64,000 bases of DNA from Anaerolineales bacterium (GTDB taxonomy: Bacteria > Chloroflexota > Anaerolineae > Anaerolineales > Villigracilaceae). This document shows, piece after piece, positions 17,200 through 26,068 of this stretch. How positions within the stretch are numbered: position 1 is the first letter of the stretch; every line of letters starts with the position of its first letter. Location of the stretch: NCBI GenBank assembly GCA_016789305.1, contig JAEURJ010000016.1, positions 1 to 64,000 of the forward strand. The letters run 5' to 3'. Made by a program: the position numbers and the translations under genes. The notes under the pieces were generated by a model. That model made no database searches and was not told where the DNA came from. It was given only the letters and a program-made list of their open reading frames with translations.

Positions 17200-17763
17200 A
17201 TGTCGCTTCCACATGCAATCCTTGGGTTTCTCGAATACGGCCCAATGACAGGTTATGACCTGAAAAAGTATTTCGATCAATCCATTACCCATTTCTGGTC
17301 GGCCACACAAAGCCATATTTACAAGGCTCTCGAAACCTTGGAAAAGGATGGAATGGTTCAATCGGAAGCCATTCAACAGGAAGGCAAGCCAAACCGGAAA
17401 CAGTACCACTCCACAGCAGCTGGAAAAACGGAATTACATAGGTGGCTGTCAACTCCCCTGCCTATTGAGGGCGCACGTGAACCATGGTTGATCCAGGTTT
17501 TTTTTGCGCACAATCTTTCCAACGAAGAGATCGCAAACCTTTTTGCAAAACGGATCGAGGACCTGCAAGTCAGCCTTTCACGTTGTCGGGCTGCTCAAGC
17601 GCACATTGACGAAAATAAACAAGTCGGTGCAAAACGACAACGCGACCTTTGGCAACTGACGCTGGATTACGGACTTGATTATTACGAAAATGAAATACGC
17701 TGGCTGGAGAAAACACTTCCGCTTGTGCGTAAGTTGCCGGCATTTGCCCCTCCAAAGAAATAG
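17200..17763 (+). CDS. PadR-family transcriptional regulator
   Basis: It encodes 187 residues. The N-terminal winged helix reads SLPHAILGFLEYGPMTGYDL, then SHIYKALETLEKDGMV and a wing ending KQYHSTAAGK. A Vir-like C-terminal helical dimerisation domain (about 90-180) follows. It probably represses its own operon through the palindrome that overlaps its promoter. The downstream genes (SnoaL-like, DUF2269-like, CPBP protease, ABC exporter) run in the same direction with short gaps and are the likely targets. Known PadR proteins often respond to phenolics or drugs; the ligand here is unknown. Confidence 0.88.
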   Translation: MSLPHAILGFLEYGPMTGYDLKKYFDQSITHFWSATQSHIYKALETLEKDGMVQSEAIQQEGKPNRKQYHSTAAGKTELHRWLSTPLPIEGAREPWLIQVFFAHNLSNEEIANLFAKRIEDLQVSLSRCRAAQAHIDENKQVGAKRQRDLWQLTLDYGLDYYENEIRWLEKTLPLVRKLPAFAPPKK

Positions 17764-17780
17764 AGTAAGGGATCTGAAGA

Positions 17781-18233
17781 ATGTATCATTTTATTGTTAA
17801 GAAAATCATCATTCAAGGTTTTCAAGACTTAAGCACGGGAAATTATGAAGCAGTACTCAAGCGGTTTTCGCCAGACGTTCATTTATTGTTCGAAGGCGAA
17901 CATGCGCTGGGCAGCGACATTCAGGGCATTATCCCCGTGCGGCAATGGTTTCAACGAGTCTTACGGTTGTTCCCAGGAATGCAATTTAAAGTAAAACAAT
18001 TGATCGTATCAGGCTGGCCGTGGGACACTATTGTCACAACACGGTTGCAAGTTGAGGCCAAGTTAAAAAACGGCCAGCTCTATCAAAATTCCGTGGTTCA
18101 AATCGTACGCCTGCGTTGGGGACTCGTAATTGATGATTACCTGCTTGAAAACACGCAGAAGCTTGTCGAAACATTGAAGACCCTCTCTCAACTGGGGATT
18201 GAAGAAGCGATTGCTCCACCAATCAAAAATTAA
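17781..18233 (+). CDS. SnoaL/NTF2-like protein
   Basis: It encodes 150 residues with a single cone-shaped NTF2-like fold. It has an N-terminal helix region with NYEAVLKRFSPDVHLLFEG, then GIIPVRQWFQRVLRLFPGMQF, then beta strands ending in RWGLVIDDYLLENT. This fold binds hydrophobic small molecules; some members are cyclases, others only bind. No catalytic set can be assigned. It lies 17 bases after padR and belongs to the same operon. Confidence 0.65.
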   Translation: MYHFIVKKIIIQGFQDLSTGNYEAVLKRFSPDVHLLFEGEHALGSDIQGIIPVRQWFQRVLRLFPGMQFKVKQLIVSGWPWDTIVTTRLQVEAKLKNGQLYQNSVVQIVRLRWGLVIDDYLLENTQKLVETLKTLSQLGIEEAIAPPIKN

Positions 18234-18265
18234 TCAAGTCGACTCAATACTTTTGGAGGTACAAC

Positions 18266-18715
18266 ATGTATTATTTAATTCTCAAGTGGCTGCATATTCT
18301 CTCTGCCATCATTGCACTCGGTGCGAACATCACCTATTTTCTCTGGCTCTTCCGCATGGACAAGAATCGCGAGTCACTGTTGTTTACGCTGCGCACGATC
18401 AAGATCATGGACGACTGGATCGCCAACCCTGCCTATGTGCTGGCTTTCTTTACCGGTGCAGGGATGCTTGATATTGCAGGGCTTCCCTACAGAACACCTT
18501 GGATATTAACTGCGGTCATTATTTATGCAGCTGTTTCGGTGCTCGGGTTATTTGTATATTCCCCCATTCTAAAAAAGCAGATCAAACTTGCTGAAAATCC
18601 CGATACAGCAGAATACAAAAATATTGCCAATACAGGTCTTTATCTCGGCGCATTCATCACGATCCTCGTGGTCGCGATCACCTTTTTGATGGTGGTCAAG
18701 CCGCAGCTATGGTAA
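18266..18715 (+). CDS. DUF2269-like integral membrane protein
   Basis: It encodes 149 residues with four membrane helices. The first begins YYLILKWLHILSAIIALGAN, with a conserved-looking His, and the last ends FITILVVAITFLMVVKP. The pattern fits the DUF2269 group of small membrane proteins of unknown role. GGAGG is placed before the ATG. It is part of the PadR operon and precedes the CPBP protease gene closely. Confidence 0.65.
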   Translation: MYYLILKWLHILSAIIALGANITYFLWLFRMDKNRESLLFTLRTIKIMDDWIANPAYVLAFFTGAGMLDIAGLPYRTPWILTAVIIYAAVSVLGLFVYSPILKKQIKLAENPDTAEYKNIANTGLYLGAFITILVVAITFLMVVKPQLW

Positions 18716-18729
18716 TGGAGAAATTACAA

Positions 18730-19455
18730 ATGCATAATCCTGCTCAAAAGTTTGGCCAGGTTTGGTGGACCTTGCTCGCCGCGCCAATTTTATTCCTGCT
18801 TGCCATATTGATCGTCTCCGTTTATTTCGGCTTTATTTCACAGGGACAAAACGTGGAAGCGATTCCTGAAATGGTGACTTCCACCATTCCCTGGCAGCTC
18901 GTAGTTGTACAGATTTTCCTGCTGTTGATTCTGATGAAATCCATGAAACGTGATGGATTGACATGGAAGAATATTGGCTGGAGAACCGCTGAGGGTCAGA
19001 AAACAAGCTACGAAGTTTTAATGGGCGGCGGGTCCGGAATCGCCTTGGGATTGTTATACATCTTCATACTCTCCCCCATGTTGACCAACCTCCAAAGGAT
19101 CTGGGATTATGTTCCAGCGGGTGAATTGTTCACTACATTAGGAGCATCCATCATCCCATTTGTCATTGCAGATGTGTTGCTCGCGCCCTTTGTGGAGGAA
19201 AGTATCTACCGTGGATATGGATTAACCCGCCTGCTCGGAAGATTTAGCAAGCACGCCGCGATCCTGCTTTCCTGTTTCTTCTTCGGCATTTTGCATTGGA
19301 CCGGCGGGTTTTGGTACATACTGCTGACAGGCATTGTGGCTGGCGGACTCTTCTTATGGCTTCGCCTCTCGCGTAATAATATTATTGCGCCGTTCGCTGC
19401 ACATCTTGCACTGAATATCGTTGAAACAATTTTTATTATCATTACGATTTCATAG
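18730..19455 (+). CDS. CPBP-family intramembrane metalloprotease
   Basis: It encodes about 241 residues from the ATG at 18730, which is preceded by GGAG at 9 bases; in-frame ATGs also occur at 18709 and 18715. There are about seven membrane helices. The CPBP (Abi/CAAX) motifs are present: PFVEESIYRGYG with the double Glu and Arg, then FGILHWTGG with a His, and AAHLALNI. It probably cleaves or processes a membrane or peptide substrate. Next to an ABC-2 exporter, a role in maturing or protecting against an exported peptide is plausible, but this is inference. Confidence 0.85.
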   Translation: MHNPAQKFGQVWWTLLAAPILFLLAILIVSVYFGFISQGQNVEAIPEMVTSTIPWQLVVVQIFLLLILMKSMKRDGLTWKNIGWRTAEGQKTSYEVLMGGGSGIALGLLYIFILSPMLTNLQRIWDYVPAGELFTTLGASIIPFVIADVLLAPFVEESIYRGYGLTRLLGRFSKHAAILLSCFFFGILHWTGGFWYILLTGIVAGGLFLWLRLSRNNIIAPFAAHLALNIVETIFIIITIS

Positions 19456-19494
19456 TCACATACAAATCGATGAAATACATTTAGGAGAAAGTTT

Positions 19495-20439
19495 ATGTCA
19501 TCAATTCTACAAGTTCAAAATCTGATCAAAAAATATGACGATTTCACCGCCGTCAAAGGCATCACCTTTGACATCAAAGAAGGAGAAATCTTCAGCCTGC
19601 TTGGACCAAACGGTGCGGGCAAAACAACGACCATTTCCATGCTTTCCACTTTGTACGCACCCACTTCTGGAGATGCGACCATCGCAGGCCACTCCATCAC
19701 CAAAGAACCGATGAAAGTGAGAAATGCCATCGGCGTGGTGCCACAAGATCTCGCACTTTACGAGGACCTGACCGCGCGCGAGAACTTAATGTTCTGGGGG
19801 CAAATGTATGGCTTAAGTGGAAGTTCCCTAAAAAATCGCGTGAACGAAGTATTGGGTCAGATCGGTTTGGTGGACAAGGCCAAAGACAGAGTCAAAACCT
19901 ATTCGGGCGGAATGAAGCGCCGCGTCAACATTGGAGTTGGGCTGCTCCACAAACCCAAGGTGCTCTTCATGGATGAACCCACCGTGGGCATTGACCCGCA
20001 ATCCCGCCGCGCGATCCTGGATACGGTCAAGGATCTGAACAAGCAAGGTATGACCGTGCTTTACACCACTCATTATATGGAAGAAGCAGAGGAGCTCTCC
20101 AGCCGCGTTGGCATCATTGACCACGGCGAGTTGATCGCCATCGGCACGCAAAAGGAATTGACCAAACAGGTTGGTGAAGCAGAAACACTCGTATTACACA
20201 TCGGCGAAAATGAAGACCCCGCCGCATTGGCCGCAGCCTTCAAAGGCATCAAGGAGGTTTTGGAAGCCAACGTCATCGGCCATGAAATTTCCGTGATCAC
20301 GCCTTCGGCCAAGGATGTGCTGGCTGCGGTGGTGACGAAGGCCAACGAACGCGGAATCAAAATTCATTCCATCGATATCCGCGAGCCGAATCTTGAAGCG
20401 GTGTTTTTGCATCTGACAGGGCGCGCGTTGCGCGATTAA
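19495..20439 (+). CDS. ABC-2 transporter ATP-binding protein (DrrA-like)
   Basis: It encodes 314 residues. Walker A GPNGAGKTT, signature YSGGMKRRV, Walker B KVLFMDEPTVGID and the switch His in YTTHYMEE are all intact. The C-terminal extension of about 90 residues is typical of DrrA/NatA-type exporter ATPases. It powers the two permeases encoded next (20545-22991). AGGAG is before the ATG. The operon lies under the PadR regulator. Confidence 0.92.
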   Translation: MSSILQVQNLIKKYDDFTAVKGITFDIKEGEIFSLLGPNGAGKTTTISMLSTLYAPTSGDATIAGHSITKEPMKVRNAIGVVPQDLALYEDLTARENLMFWGQMYGLSGSSLKNRVNEVLGQIGLVDKAKDRVKTYSGGMKRRVNIGVGLLHKPKVLFMDEPTVGIDPQSRRAILDTVKDLNKQGMTVLYTTHYMEEAEELSSRVGIIDHGELIAIGTQKELTKQVGEAETLVLHIGENEDPAALAAAFKGIKEVLEANVIGHEISVITPSAKDVLAAVVTKANERGIKIHSIDIREPNLEAVFLHLTGRALRD

Positions 20440-20448
20440 TATAACCAT

Positions 20449-20535
20449 GTCATTGCGAGGAGCGCACTTGCTTTTTGCGACGAAGCAATCCCCTGTTGAA
20501 TTGGAGATTGCTTCGCAAAGTACGCTCGCAACGAC
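20449..20535. repeat. Interspersed palindromic repeat
   Basis: An imperfect inverted repeat starts GTCATTGCGAGGAGCG and ends CGCTCGCAACGAC, with an inner pair GAAGCAATC / GATTGCTTC. Elements of this type are dispersed in many bacterial genomes. Here it lies between two genes of one operon and could act as an RNA hairpin that tunes permease expression or mRNA decay. Confidence 0.7.
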
Positions 20536-20544
20536 ATAAAAGAG

Positions 20545-21798
20545 ATGATTATGCTAAAAACTTTTCTTATCGGAATCAAAGACCTGCGGATCGCCTTTCG
20601 CGACCGCGCCGCACTGATCTTCATGCTCGCCGCCCCTTTTGCACTCACGCTTGGCATGGGACTCGTCACAGGCCGTTTCAATGGCGGCAGCAGCGGACTT
20701 TCAAACATTCCCGTTGTGATTGTCAATTTGGACCATGAACAACTGGGCAATACATTGGTGGAACTCTTCAACTCGGAAGACCTTGCCGATTTGGTCGAAC
20801 CAACTTCGAGCGCGGATCCGGAAGCGGCTCGTTTGCTTGTCGATGACGATGATGCTGCGGCAGCGATCATCATCCCCGAAGGATTTACGCGAAGCGTCAT
20901 TCCCCAAGCTGGAGAGCAAGCCACAGAAGCAAAGATCGAAGTGTATGCGAACCCATCGCGGCCAACGAGTGCGGGCGTGATCAAAGCCATCGTGGATGAA
21001 TTCATCAGCCGCGTGGATGAGGGCAGTGTCAGCGGACAAGTTTCCATCGTGAAGCTCCTGCGCAGCGGACGGATCACGCCGCAAGAAGCACAAGCCGCGG
21101 GAACAGAGTTGACCCAACGATTGAACAACGATCCGCTCGATGGCGCGCTGGCGATTAAACTCAACGCAAGCACTGCCGATGGCGAAGCTCTCAAGTTCGA
21201 CATTCTTGCTTATCTCGCGCCGGGCATGGCACTCATGTTTTTGATGTATACCGTCAGCTACGGAGGCCGCTCCATTCTTACCGAGAAGGCGCAGGGCACA
21301 CTGCCAAGACTGCTCGTCTCACCCACAAACTCGATGCAAATTCTAGGCGGAAAAGTTTTTGGAATCTTTTTAACAGGCGCGGCACAAATGCTGATCCTGA
21401 TCGGCGCAACAACTTTATTCTTTAATTTGAAATGGGGTGACTCGTGGGGTGTGATCGTTCTGGTGCTCGCAGCAGTATTTGGAGCCACCGGCTGGGGCAT
21501 GTTGATCACAGCACTCGCGCGCACGCCCGCACAGGTGGGCAGCATTGGCTCAGCGATCATGCTGATCTTTGGGATCATGGGCGGAAGTTTCATCAGCATT
21601 GAAAATATGCCGGCCGCCGTGCAAACCTTCAGCAAGATCACACCGAATGCATGGGCATTGAATGGATTTACCACCTTGGGACTCGGCGGGACGCTCGCGG
21701 ATCTTTCCACGCCGATCACTGCCCTGCTGACGATGGGCAGCATCTTGTTCCTGGCATCTGTCGTGTTATTCGGCAAAAAGAATTTGGTGCAGAAATGA
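20545..21798 (+). CDS. ABC-2 transporter permease 1
   Basis: It encodes 417 residues (415 from a second ATG at 20551). There is one N-terminal membrane helix (about 20-40), a large extracytoplasmic region (about 45-215) and five or six C-terminal helices (about 225-410), as in YhgE/ABC-2 exporters. Its stop overlaps the start of the second permease (ATGA), so the two subunits are made together. It pairs with the ATPase upstream. The exported substrate is unknown; this family often exports drugs or lipids. Confidence 0.88.
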   Translation: MIMLKTFLIGIKDLRIAFRDRAALIFMLAAPFALTLGMGLVTGRFNGGSSGLSNIPVVIVNLDHEQLGNTLVELFNSEDLADLVEPTSSADPEAARLLVDDDDAAAAIIIPEGFTRSVIPQAGEQATEAKIEVYANPSRPTSAGVIKAIVDEFISRVDEGSVSGQVSIVKLLRSGRITPQEAQAAGTELTQRLNNDPLDGALAIKLNASTADGEALKFDILAYLAPGMALMFLMYTVSYGGRSILTEKAQGTLPRLLVSPTNSMQILGGKVFGIFLTGAAQMLILIGATTLFFNLKWGDSWGVIVLVLAAVFGATGWGMLITALARTPAQVGSIGSAIMLIFGIMGGSFISIENMPAAVQTFSKITPNAWALNGFTTLGLGGTLADLSTPITALLTMGSILFLASVVLFGKKNLVQK

Positions 21799-22991
21799 AA
21801 AAAATATTTGCAATTGCCTGGAAGGACGCCATCGTACGTTTTGCCAGTTCCTCTGAATTGATCTTCTTTATCATCCTGCCGATCATCTTTACTTTATTGC
21901 TGGCAGGCGGCACTCCCTCCGGAGATGACGACAATCGTGTGCGCCTCGTTGTTGTGGACCAGGCAAACACATCCATCTCACAGGAAATCATCGCCGAGTT
22001 GGACAAATCCACTGCGGTACGGCCAGATGTATTAACCCTCGCAGAAGCTGAAGATCAATTTACCTCCCGCCGTGCGGACGTCGTGCTGGTCATCCCTGCT
22101 GGTCTGGATTTGGAATCGATTCAAAATGGAACCGCTCAATTGGACTTTCGTCAGCAGCCCAACAATTTGAACGCCTCTGTCGCCGAACGCGCCATCCAAA
22201 CTTCGATTCGACGCGTAAGCAGCGCGGTCAATGCCGCGAACACTGCCGTTGAAGAAGCAAAAGCGAGAGACACATTTGAATCCTCGGAAGATGAACAAGC
22301 CTACTTCAACGATGCATTAAAACTCGCCAAGTCTGTTCAAGAGGATGTGCCCGAACGTGTGACCGTTGTCGAAGGCAGCACACCGGATGAAGTTGATTAC
22401 GATCCGCGCGCAAACACATCGGCCGGACAGTTGATCACCTGGGTATTCATTCCCCTGCTCGGCATCTCTGCCTTGTTCGCCTATGAACGCCAGCAAGGGA
22501 CTCTGCGCCGCATCCTGACCACGCCAACCAGTAAAGCGACCTTCCTGCTAGGTACCATTTCCGGACAGGTGGTCATGGCGTTGATTCAAATGTCACTGCT
22601 GGTATTGTTTGGAATTTTCGCCCTCGGCTTGGATTGGGGACGCGAACCGCTCGCGCTCTTTATTCTGCTGACATGCGCTGCGCTTGCCGCAGGAGCCATC
22701 GGCACCACAATGGGCACCTTCATCAAAACAGAAGGTCAGGCCAGCGGATTGAGCATCATGACAGGCATGGTCATGGCATTGATGGGCGGCTGTTGGTATC
22801 CATTGGAATTATTTCCTCCCGTCGTGCAAAATATCGTAAAGATCCTGCCAACCACCTGGGCCATGCAAGGCATGTTGGATTTGGGCTTACGCGGCGGCGG
22901 ATTGATGGATATTCTGACCGAGGCAGGCGTGCTGCTTGGATTTGCAGCGATCTTCTTTTCAGTCGGCGTGATGAGATTCAGATACGAATAA
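21795..22991 (+). CDS. ABC-2 transporter permease 2
   Basis: It encodes 398 residues from the ATG at 21795. A longer frame exists, but its extra 48 residues overlap permease 1 and lack a membrane-protein pattern. The layout resembles permease 1: N-terminal helix, an extracytoplasmic region of about 200 residues, then about six helices with YERQQGTLRRILTTPTSKAT in the first cytoplasmic loop. A terminator follows, ending the PadR operon. Confidence 0.88.
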   Translation: MKKIFAIAWKDAIVRFASSSELIFFIILPIIFTLLLAGGTPSGDDDNRVRLVVVDQANTSISQEIIAELDKSTAVRPDVLTLAEAEDQFTSRRADVVLVIPAGLDLESIQNGTAQLDFRQQPNNLNASVAERAIQTSIRRVSSAVNAANTAVEEAKARDTFESSEDEQAYFNDALKLAKSVQEDVPERVTVVEGSTPDEVDYDPRANTSAGQLITWVFIPLLGISALFAYERQQGTLRRILTTPTSKATFLLGTISGQVVMALIQMSLLVLFGIFALGLDWGREPLALFILLTCAALAAGAIGTTMGTFIKTEGQASGLSIMTGMVMALMGGCWYPLELFPPVVQNIVKILPTTWAMQGMLDLGLRGGGLMDILTEAGVLLGFAAIFFSVGVMRFRYE

Positions 22992-23008
22992 ACTTGCTCG
23001 TGAAAGGT

Positions 23009-23044
23009 ACAATTCCCGGCTTTACAAAGCCGGGAATTGTTTTA
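23009..23044. terminator. Bidirectional intrinsic terminator
   Basis: The 14-base arms ACAATTCCCGGCTT and AAGCCGGGAATTGT pair perfectly around TACA and are followed by TTTT. It lies between permease 2 and the converging acetyltransferase. Confidence 0.88.
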
Positions 23045-23056
23045 GTTCGATCCAAC

Positions 23057-23515
23057 TTAATCGATTTTCTTTTCATAAAACATACTGAGTGGATCTTCCT
23101 TATATTCCCCAAATGCAGAAATTCTTTTAAAGCCCCAATTCTCATATAAAGCAATTGCATTGTGTTGATGAATGCCGGTTTCCAACCGCAGGAGATGTAC
23201 CCCATTTTCCTTTGCATAACTCGCAAGATGGTCCAACATTAATTTGGCCAATCCTTTCCCACGGAATGATGGGTTCACAAACATTCGTTTCAGTTCTCCA
23301 TATTCCTTCCCAAACAATTGAACGCCGCCGCAGCCTGCCGCAACACCATTTAGACGAGTGACAAAAAACGCCACATTTTGCTTTAACAGTTTTTCAACAC
23401 TGTATCCGTGTCGGCTCTCGCTGGGATATTTCCCAGCCAATTCAGTTTCAAGTTCTTCGATCAACCTGATCGCATCGGGGGTATCTGGTCGTTCTGCTGT
23501 AATCATTGCAGGCAT
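23057..23515 (-). CDS. GNAT-family N-acetyltransferase
   Basis: It encodes 152 residues. The acetyl-CoA motif is in GELKRMFVNPSFRGKGLAK (R-G-K-G-L-A), followed by RLETGIHQHNAIALYENWGF, the usual end of the fold. AGAGGTG before the ATG at 23515 supports that start over an ATG three codons later. It is a monocistronic gene. The substrate is unknown. Confidence 0.82.
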   Translation of the reverse strand: MPAMITAERPDTPDAIRLIEELETELAGKYPSESRHGYSVEKLLKQNVAFFVTRLNGVAAGCGGVQLFGKEYGELKRMFVNPSFRGKGLAKLMLDHLASYAKENGVHLLRLETGIHQHNAIALYENWGFKRISAFGEYKEDPLSMFYEKKID

Positions 23516-23642
23516 TGGGCACCTCTACATTTAAAATTTTTCTTATTATAGACAAACCATCCTGCAAATAATATTACCCATTTGGGTCGCCTGATCAGCT
23601 CAACGCGCACAAATTCACAGCGGATTTTTTCAACCGGCATGA

Positions 23643-23648
23643 TAAGAT
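23643..23648 (+). promoter_or_regulatory. -10 box of dctQ-like gene, leaderless geometry
   Basis: TAAGAT is followed by exactly 7 bases and the ATG at 23656. No ribosome binding site is visible. Confidence 0.4.
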
Positions 23649-23655
23649 TCTGCGA

Positions 23656-24204
23656 ATGGCTTCCCTCCTCAAACTCTCCCACTGGATCGACGATCTCACT
23701 GAATACTTCGGCAAGGCTTCGGCTTTTTCCGTTTTGCTGACCATCCTCGTTGGCTTTTACAACGTCATCGCACGTTATGCCGGTCGCTTTATCGGAATCA
23801 AACTCACCAGCAACCTATTCATCGAATTGCAGTGGTACCTCTTCTCGTTGACTTTCCTCCTAGGTTTCGCCTACGTTCTAAAACATGGTGCCAACGTACG
23901 CGTGGATTTTCTATACGCCAACTGGTCACCAAAGACAAAGGCATGGGTTGACCTTGTGGGCCACACCATATTTCTCATCACCTTTTGCATTATCGGCATA
24001 TACGTCACAACGCACCCAATCCTGCAATCTTGGGGGCACCTGCCCGATGGAAGCTATGGCGCTTGGGAACTTTCCCCCGATCCCGATGGCCTGCCGCGTG
24101 CGCCAATCAAGTCCATACTCTGGGTGGGGTTGGGAATGCTGTTGTTGCAGACCGTCTCCGAAATTATAAAAAATATTTCAATTATCCGAAACGTTGAACG
24201 TTAA
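23656..24204 (+). CDS. TRAP transporter small permease (DctQ-like)
   Basis: It encodes 182 residues with four membrane helices. The segment ELQWYLFSLTFLLGFAYVLKHGANVRVDF is typical of DctQ subunits. It forms the membrane complex with the large permease encoded 30 bases downstream. The matching periplasmic binding protein is probably the gene at 26523-27629 on the other strand. The inserted polar segment between helices 3 and 4 (about 118-150) is longer than in simple DctQ and is seen in the mannitol/2-keto acid TRAP subgroup. Confidence 0.85.
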   Translation: MASLLKLSHWIDDLTEYFGKASAFSVLLTILVGFYNVIARYAGRFIGIKLTSNLFIELQWYLFSLTFLLGFAYVLKHGANVRVDFLYANWSPKTKAWVDLVGHTIFLITFCIIGIYVTTHPILQSWGHLPDGSYGAWELSPDPDGLPRAPIKSILWVGLGMLLLQTVSEIIKNISIIRNVER

Positions 24205-24221
24205 AACGTTTTAACGTTCAA
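24194..24221. repeat. 28-bp perfect palindrome across a stop codon
   Basis: A perfect palindrome starts TTGAACGTTAAAA and overlaps the TAA (24202-24204) of the small-permease gene. It ends 12 bases before the ATG of the large permease. It could fold in the mRNA between the two cistrons or bind a dimeric regulator. Confidence 0.75.
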
Positions 24222-24233
24222 ACACGAGACCCT

Positions 24234-25580
24234 ATGACCCACTTTGAATGGCTCGCCATCGTTATGTTCGTCGGCTTCTTCTTTTTTATCATGAGCGGAT
24301 ATCCCGTCGGCTATTCGTTCGCGGCCACGGCGATTCTCTTCGGCGGCATCGGTTATATTCTTGGCGCGTTCGATCTCAATTTACTTAAACTGTTGCCAAG
24401 CCGCTGGTTTGGCACGATGTCCGATTTCACGCTGCTCGCGATCCCATTTTTTATTTTTATGGGGGCAGTTTTTGAAAAGTCCGGGCTGGCGGAAGAGCTG
24501 CTCGAAACAGTCGGCAGGCTGCTCGGTCGAGTTCGAGGCGGGCTTGCATTGGCAGTCATCCTCGTGGGCACATTGCTCGCCGCCACAACAGGCGTCGTCG
24601 CCGCAACCATCATCATGATGGGTATGTTGGCGCTCCCCTCCATGCTTCGTTATGGCTATGATAAAAAACTTGCGACGGGCGTCATCACTGCATCGGGCAC
24701 ACTTGCGCAAATGATACCACCGAGCCTTGTATTGGTTGTGTTAAGCGATCAGATCGGCGTGCAAATTGGGGATTTATTTTTGGGATCGATCATTCCCGGA
24801 CTCTTGATCTCAGGACTCTACATGTTGTATGTGATCGTGATTACGCGCCTCAAACCCGACCTCGCGCCTGCTCTGCCACCCGAAGCATTTTCCCTCGCTG
24901 GAAAAGAATTGCTGCGCAAAGTAGTGCGTGTGATGATTCCGCCAGGCATTCTTGTGTTCGTTGTGTTGGGAAGTATTTTCTTTGGGCTGGCGTCTCCCAC
25001 CGAAGCAGGTAGTGTTGGCGCCGTGGGCTCATGCTTTCTTGCATGGATGAACAAACGGCTGAATTACAAATTGCTTCAAGACGCTGCAAAGTCCACGGCG
25101 CAACTGACCGCGCTGGTTATCACGATTCTATTTTGTTCGACATTCTTCAGCCTGGTCTTCGACGGCCTCGGCGGACAAAGACTCATCACCGATCTCCTGC
25201 TCAATCTCCCCGGCGGCTACTGGACGTTTATCATCGTCGCAAATATTGCCATCTTTCTATTAGGCATCTTCCTTGAATTTGTGGAAATATGTTTCATCGC
25301 TATGCCGTTATTTGTGCCTGCCGCCCACGCGCTGGGAATTGACATGGTCTGGCTGGCAGTTTTGTTCGCGATCAATTTGCAAACTGCGTTCATCTCACCG
25401 CCCGTTGGATTTTCACTCTTCTATTTACAAACCACTGCACCCAAAGAAGTTGCCACATCCGATATTCACAAAGGCGCATTGCCCTTCATGGCGTTACAAC
25501 TCGTCGCGCTGATTATCGTGCTGGCCTTTCCCCAAACAGTCACCTGGCTGATCCATGTATCCGCGCAAACCGCACCGTAA
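24234..25580 (+). CDS. TRAP transporter large permease (DctM-like)
   Basis: It encodes 448 residues with about 12 hydrophobic segments including re-entrant hairpins. Family features are FTLLAIPFFIFMGAVFEKSGLAE, TTGVVAATIIMMGMLALPSML, ASGTLAQMIPPSLVLVVLSDQIG and the C-terminal AINLQTAFISPPVGFSLFYL. It carries out sodium-driven uptake of organic acids with the DctQ and DctP subunits. It is longer than the usual 425 residues because of extra loop sequence. Confidence 0.9.
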   Translation: MTHFEWLAIVMFVGFFFFIMSGYPVGYSFAATAILFGGIGYILGAFDLNLLKLLPSRWFGTMSDFTLLAIPFFIFMGAVFEKSGLAEELLETVGRLLGRVRGGLALAVILVGTLLAATTGVVAATIIMMGMLALPSMLRYGYDKKLATGVITASGTLAQMIPPSLVLVVLSDQIGVQIGDLFLGSIIPGLLISGLYMLYVIVITRLKPDLAPALPPEAFSLAGKELLRKVVRVMIPPGILVFVVLGSIFFGLASPTEAGSVGAVGSCFLAWMNKRLNYKLLQDAAKSTAQLTALVITILFCSTFFSLVFDGLGGQRLITDLLLNLPGGYWTFIIVANIAIFLLGIFLEFVEICFIAMPLFVPAAHALGIDMVWLAVLFAINLQTAFISPPVGFSLFYLQTTAPKEVATSDIHKGALPFMALQLVALIIVLAFPQTVTWLIHVSAQTAP

Positions 25581-25587
25581 GAATTAA

Positions 25588-25980
25588 TTATTTCTTTTTC
25601 CCTGATTTTGCCTGTTCATTTTTTAGATTTTCCGCGATTCGAAATTTGACCATTTTCTTAATTAATTTCAACGGCATGGGTTTGTCCAATGGGAACTGCA
25701 GGGAACTTCTATCCCCTTTATAAGGCAATACTTCCTTTTGAAATGCCGCATCCCCGGCAGGGATGGGATACATGCCAATATGCTTTTTCCAGCCGGCAAA
25801 ATGTGCAATGTAGTGACCATCCAACTTAAACGCAGCCATTTGATAGCTGATCTTCTCTTCGGCCTTCGGCGCCACGGATTTTATCGCCGCACGTATCTCT
25901 TCCATTCCTTTTTGAGTATCTTCAGGCAGAGTGGCAAGATATTCATCGATTGAAGTGAAACCTGTTTTTTTTGTTTTCAT
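25588..25980 (-). CDS. DUF1801 (YdhG-like) protein
   Basis: It encodes 130 residues. The sequence FTSIDEYLATLPEDTQKGMEEIRAAI, EEKISYQMAAFKLDGHYIAHFAGWKKHIGMYP and the C-terminal ELPLKLIKKMVKFR-like end are typical of the DUF1801/YdhG fold, similar to frataxin-like iron-binding proteins. The function is not established. AAGGAGCG is before the ATG, with TATACT further upstream. It ends only 7 bases from the converging dctM-like gene with no clear terminator. Confidence 0.8.
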   Translation of the reverse strand: MKTKKTGFTSIDEYLATLPEDTQKGMEEIRAAIKSVAPKAEEKISYQMAAFKLDGHYIAHFAGWKKHIGMYPIPAGDAAFQKEVLPYKGDRSSLQFPLDKPMPLKLIKKMVKFRIAENLKNEQAKSGKKK

Positions 25981-26021
25981 GGACGCTCCTTGTAGGCTCG
26001 TACACAGTATAGCAAACCATT

Positions 26022-26059
26022 AAAAAAATAAACGCACACCAGAATTCTGATGCGCGTTT
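26022..26059 (-). terminator. Terminator of the VOC gene
   Basis: The arms 26030-26041 and 26048-26059 pair at 10 of 12 positions around GAATTC. On the minus strand the stem is followed by seven T. Confidence 0.7.
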
Positions 26060-26068
26060 GCAAGTTTG

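Noticed and set aside
20436..21203. 255-residue minus-strand frame opposite ABC permease 1
   Set aside because: Ser/Arg-rich shadow frame caused by codon bias of the permease; no independent signals.
21651..21794. 48-residue N-terminal extension of ABC permease 2
   Set aside because: It overlaps permease 1 and reads as a shadow; the ATGA overlap at 21795 gives a standard coupled start with a hydrophobic N-terminus.
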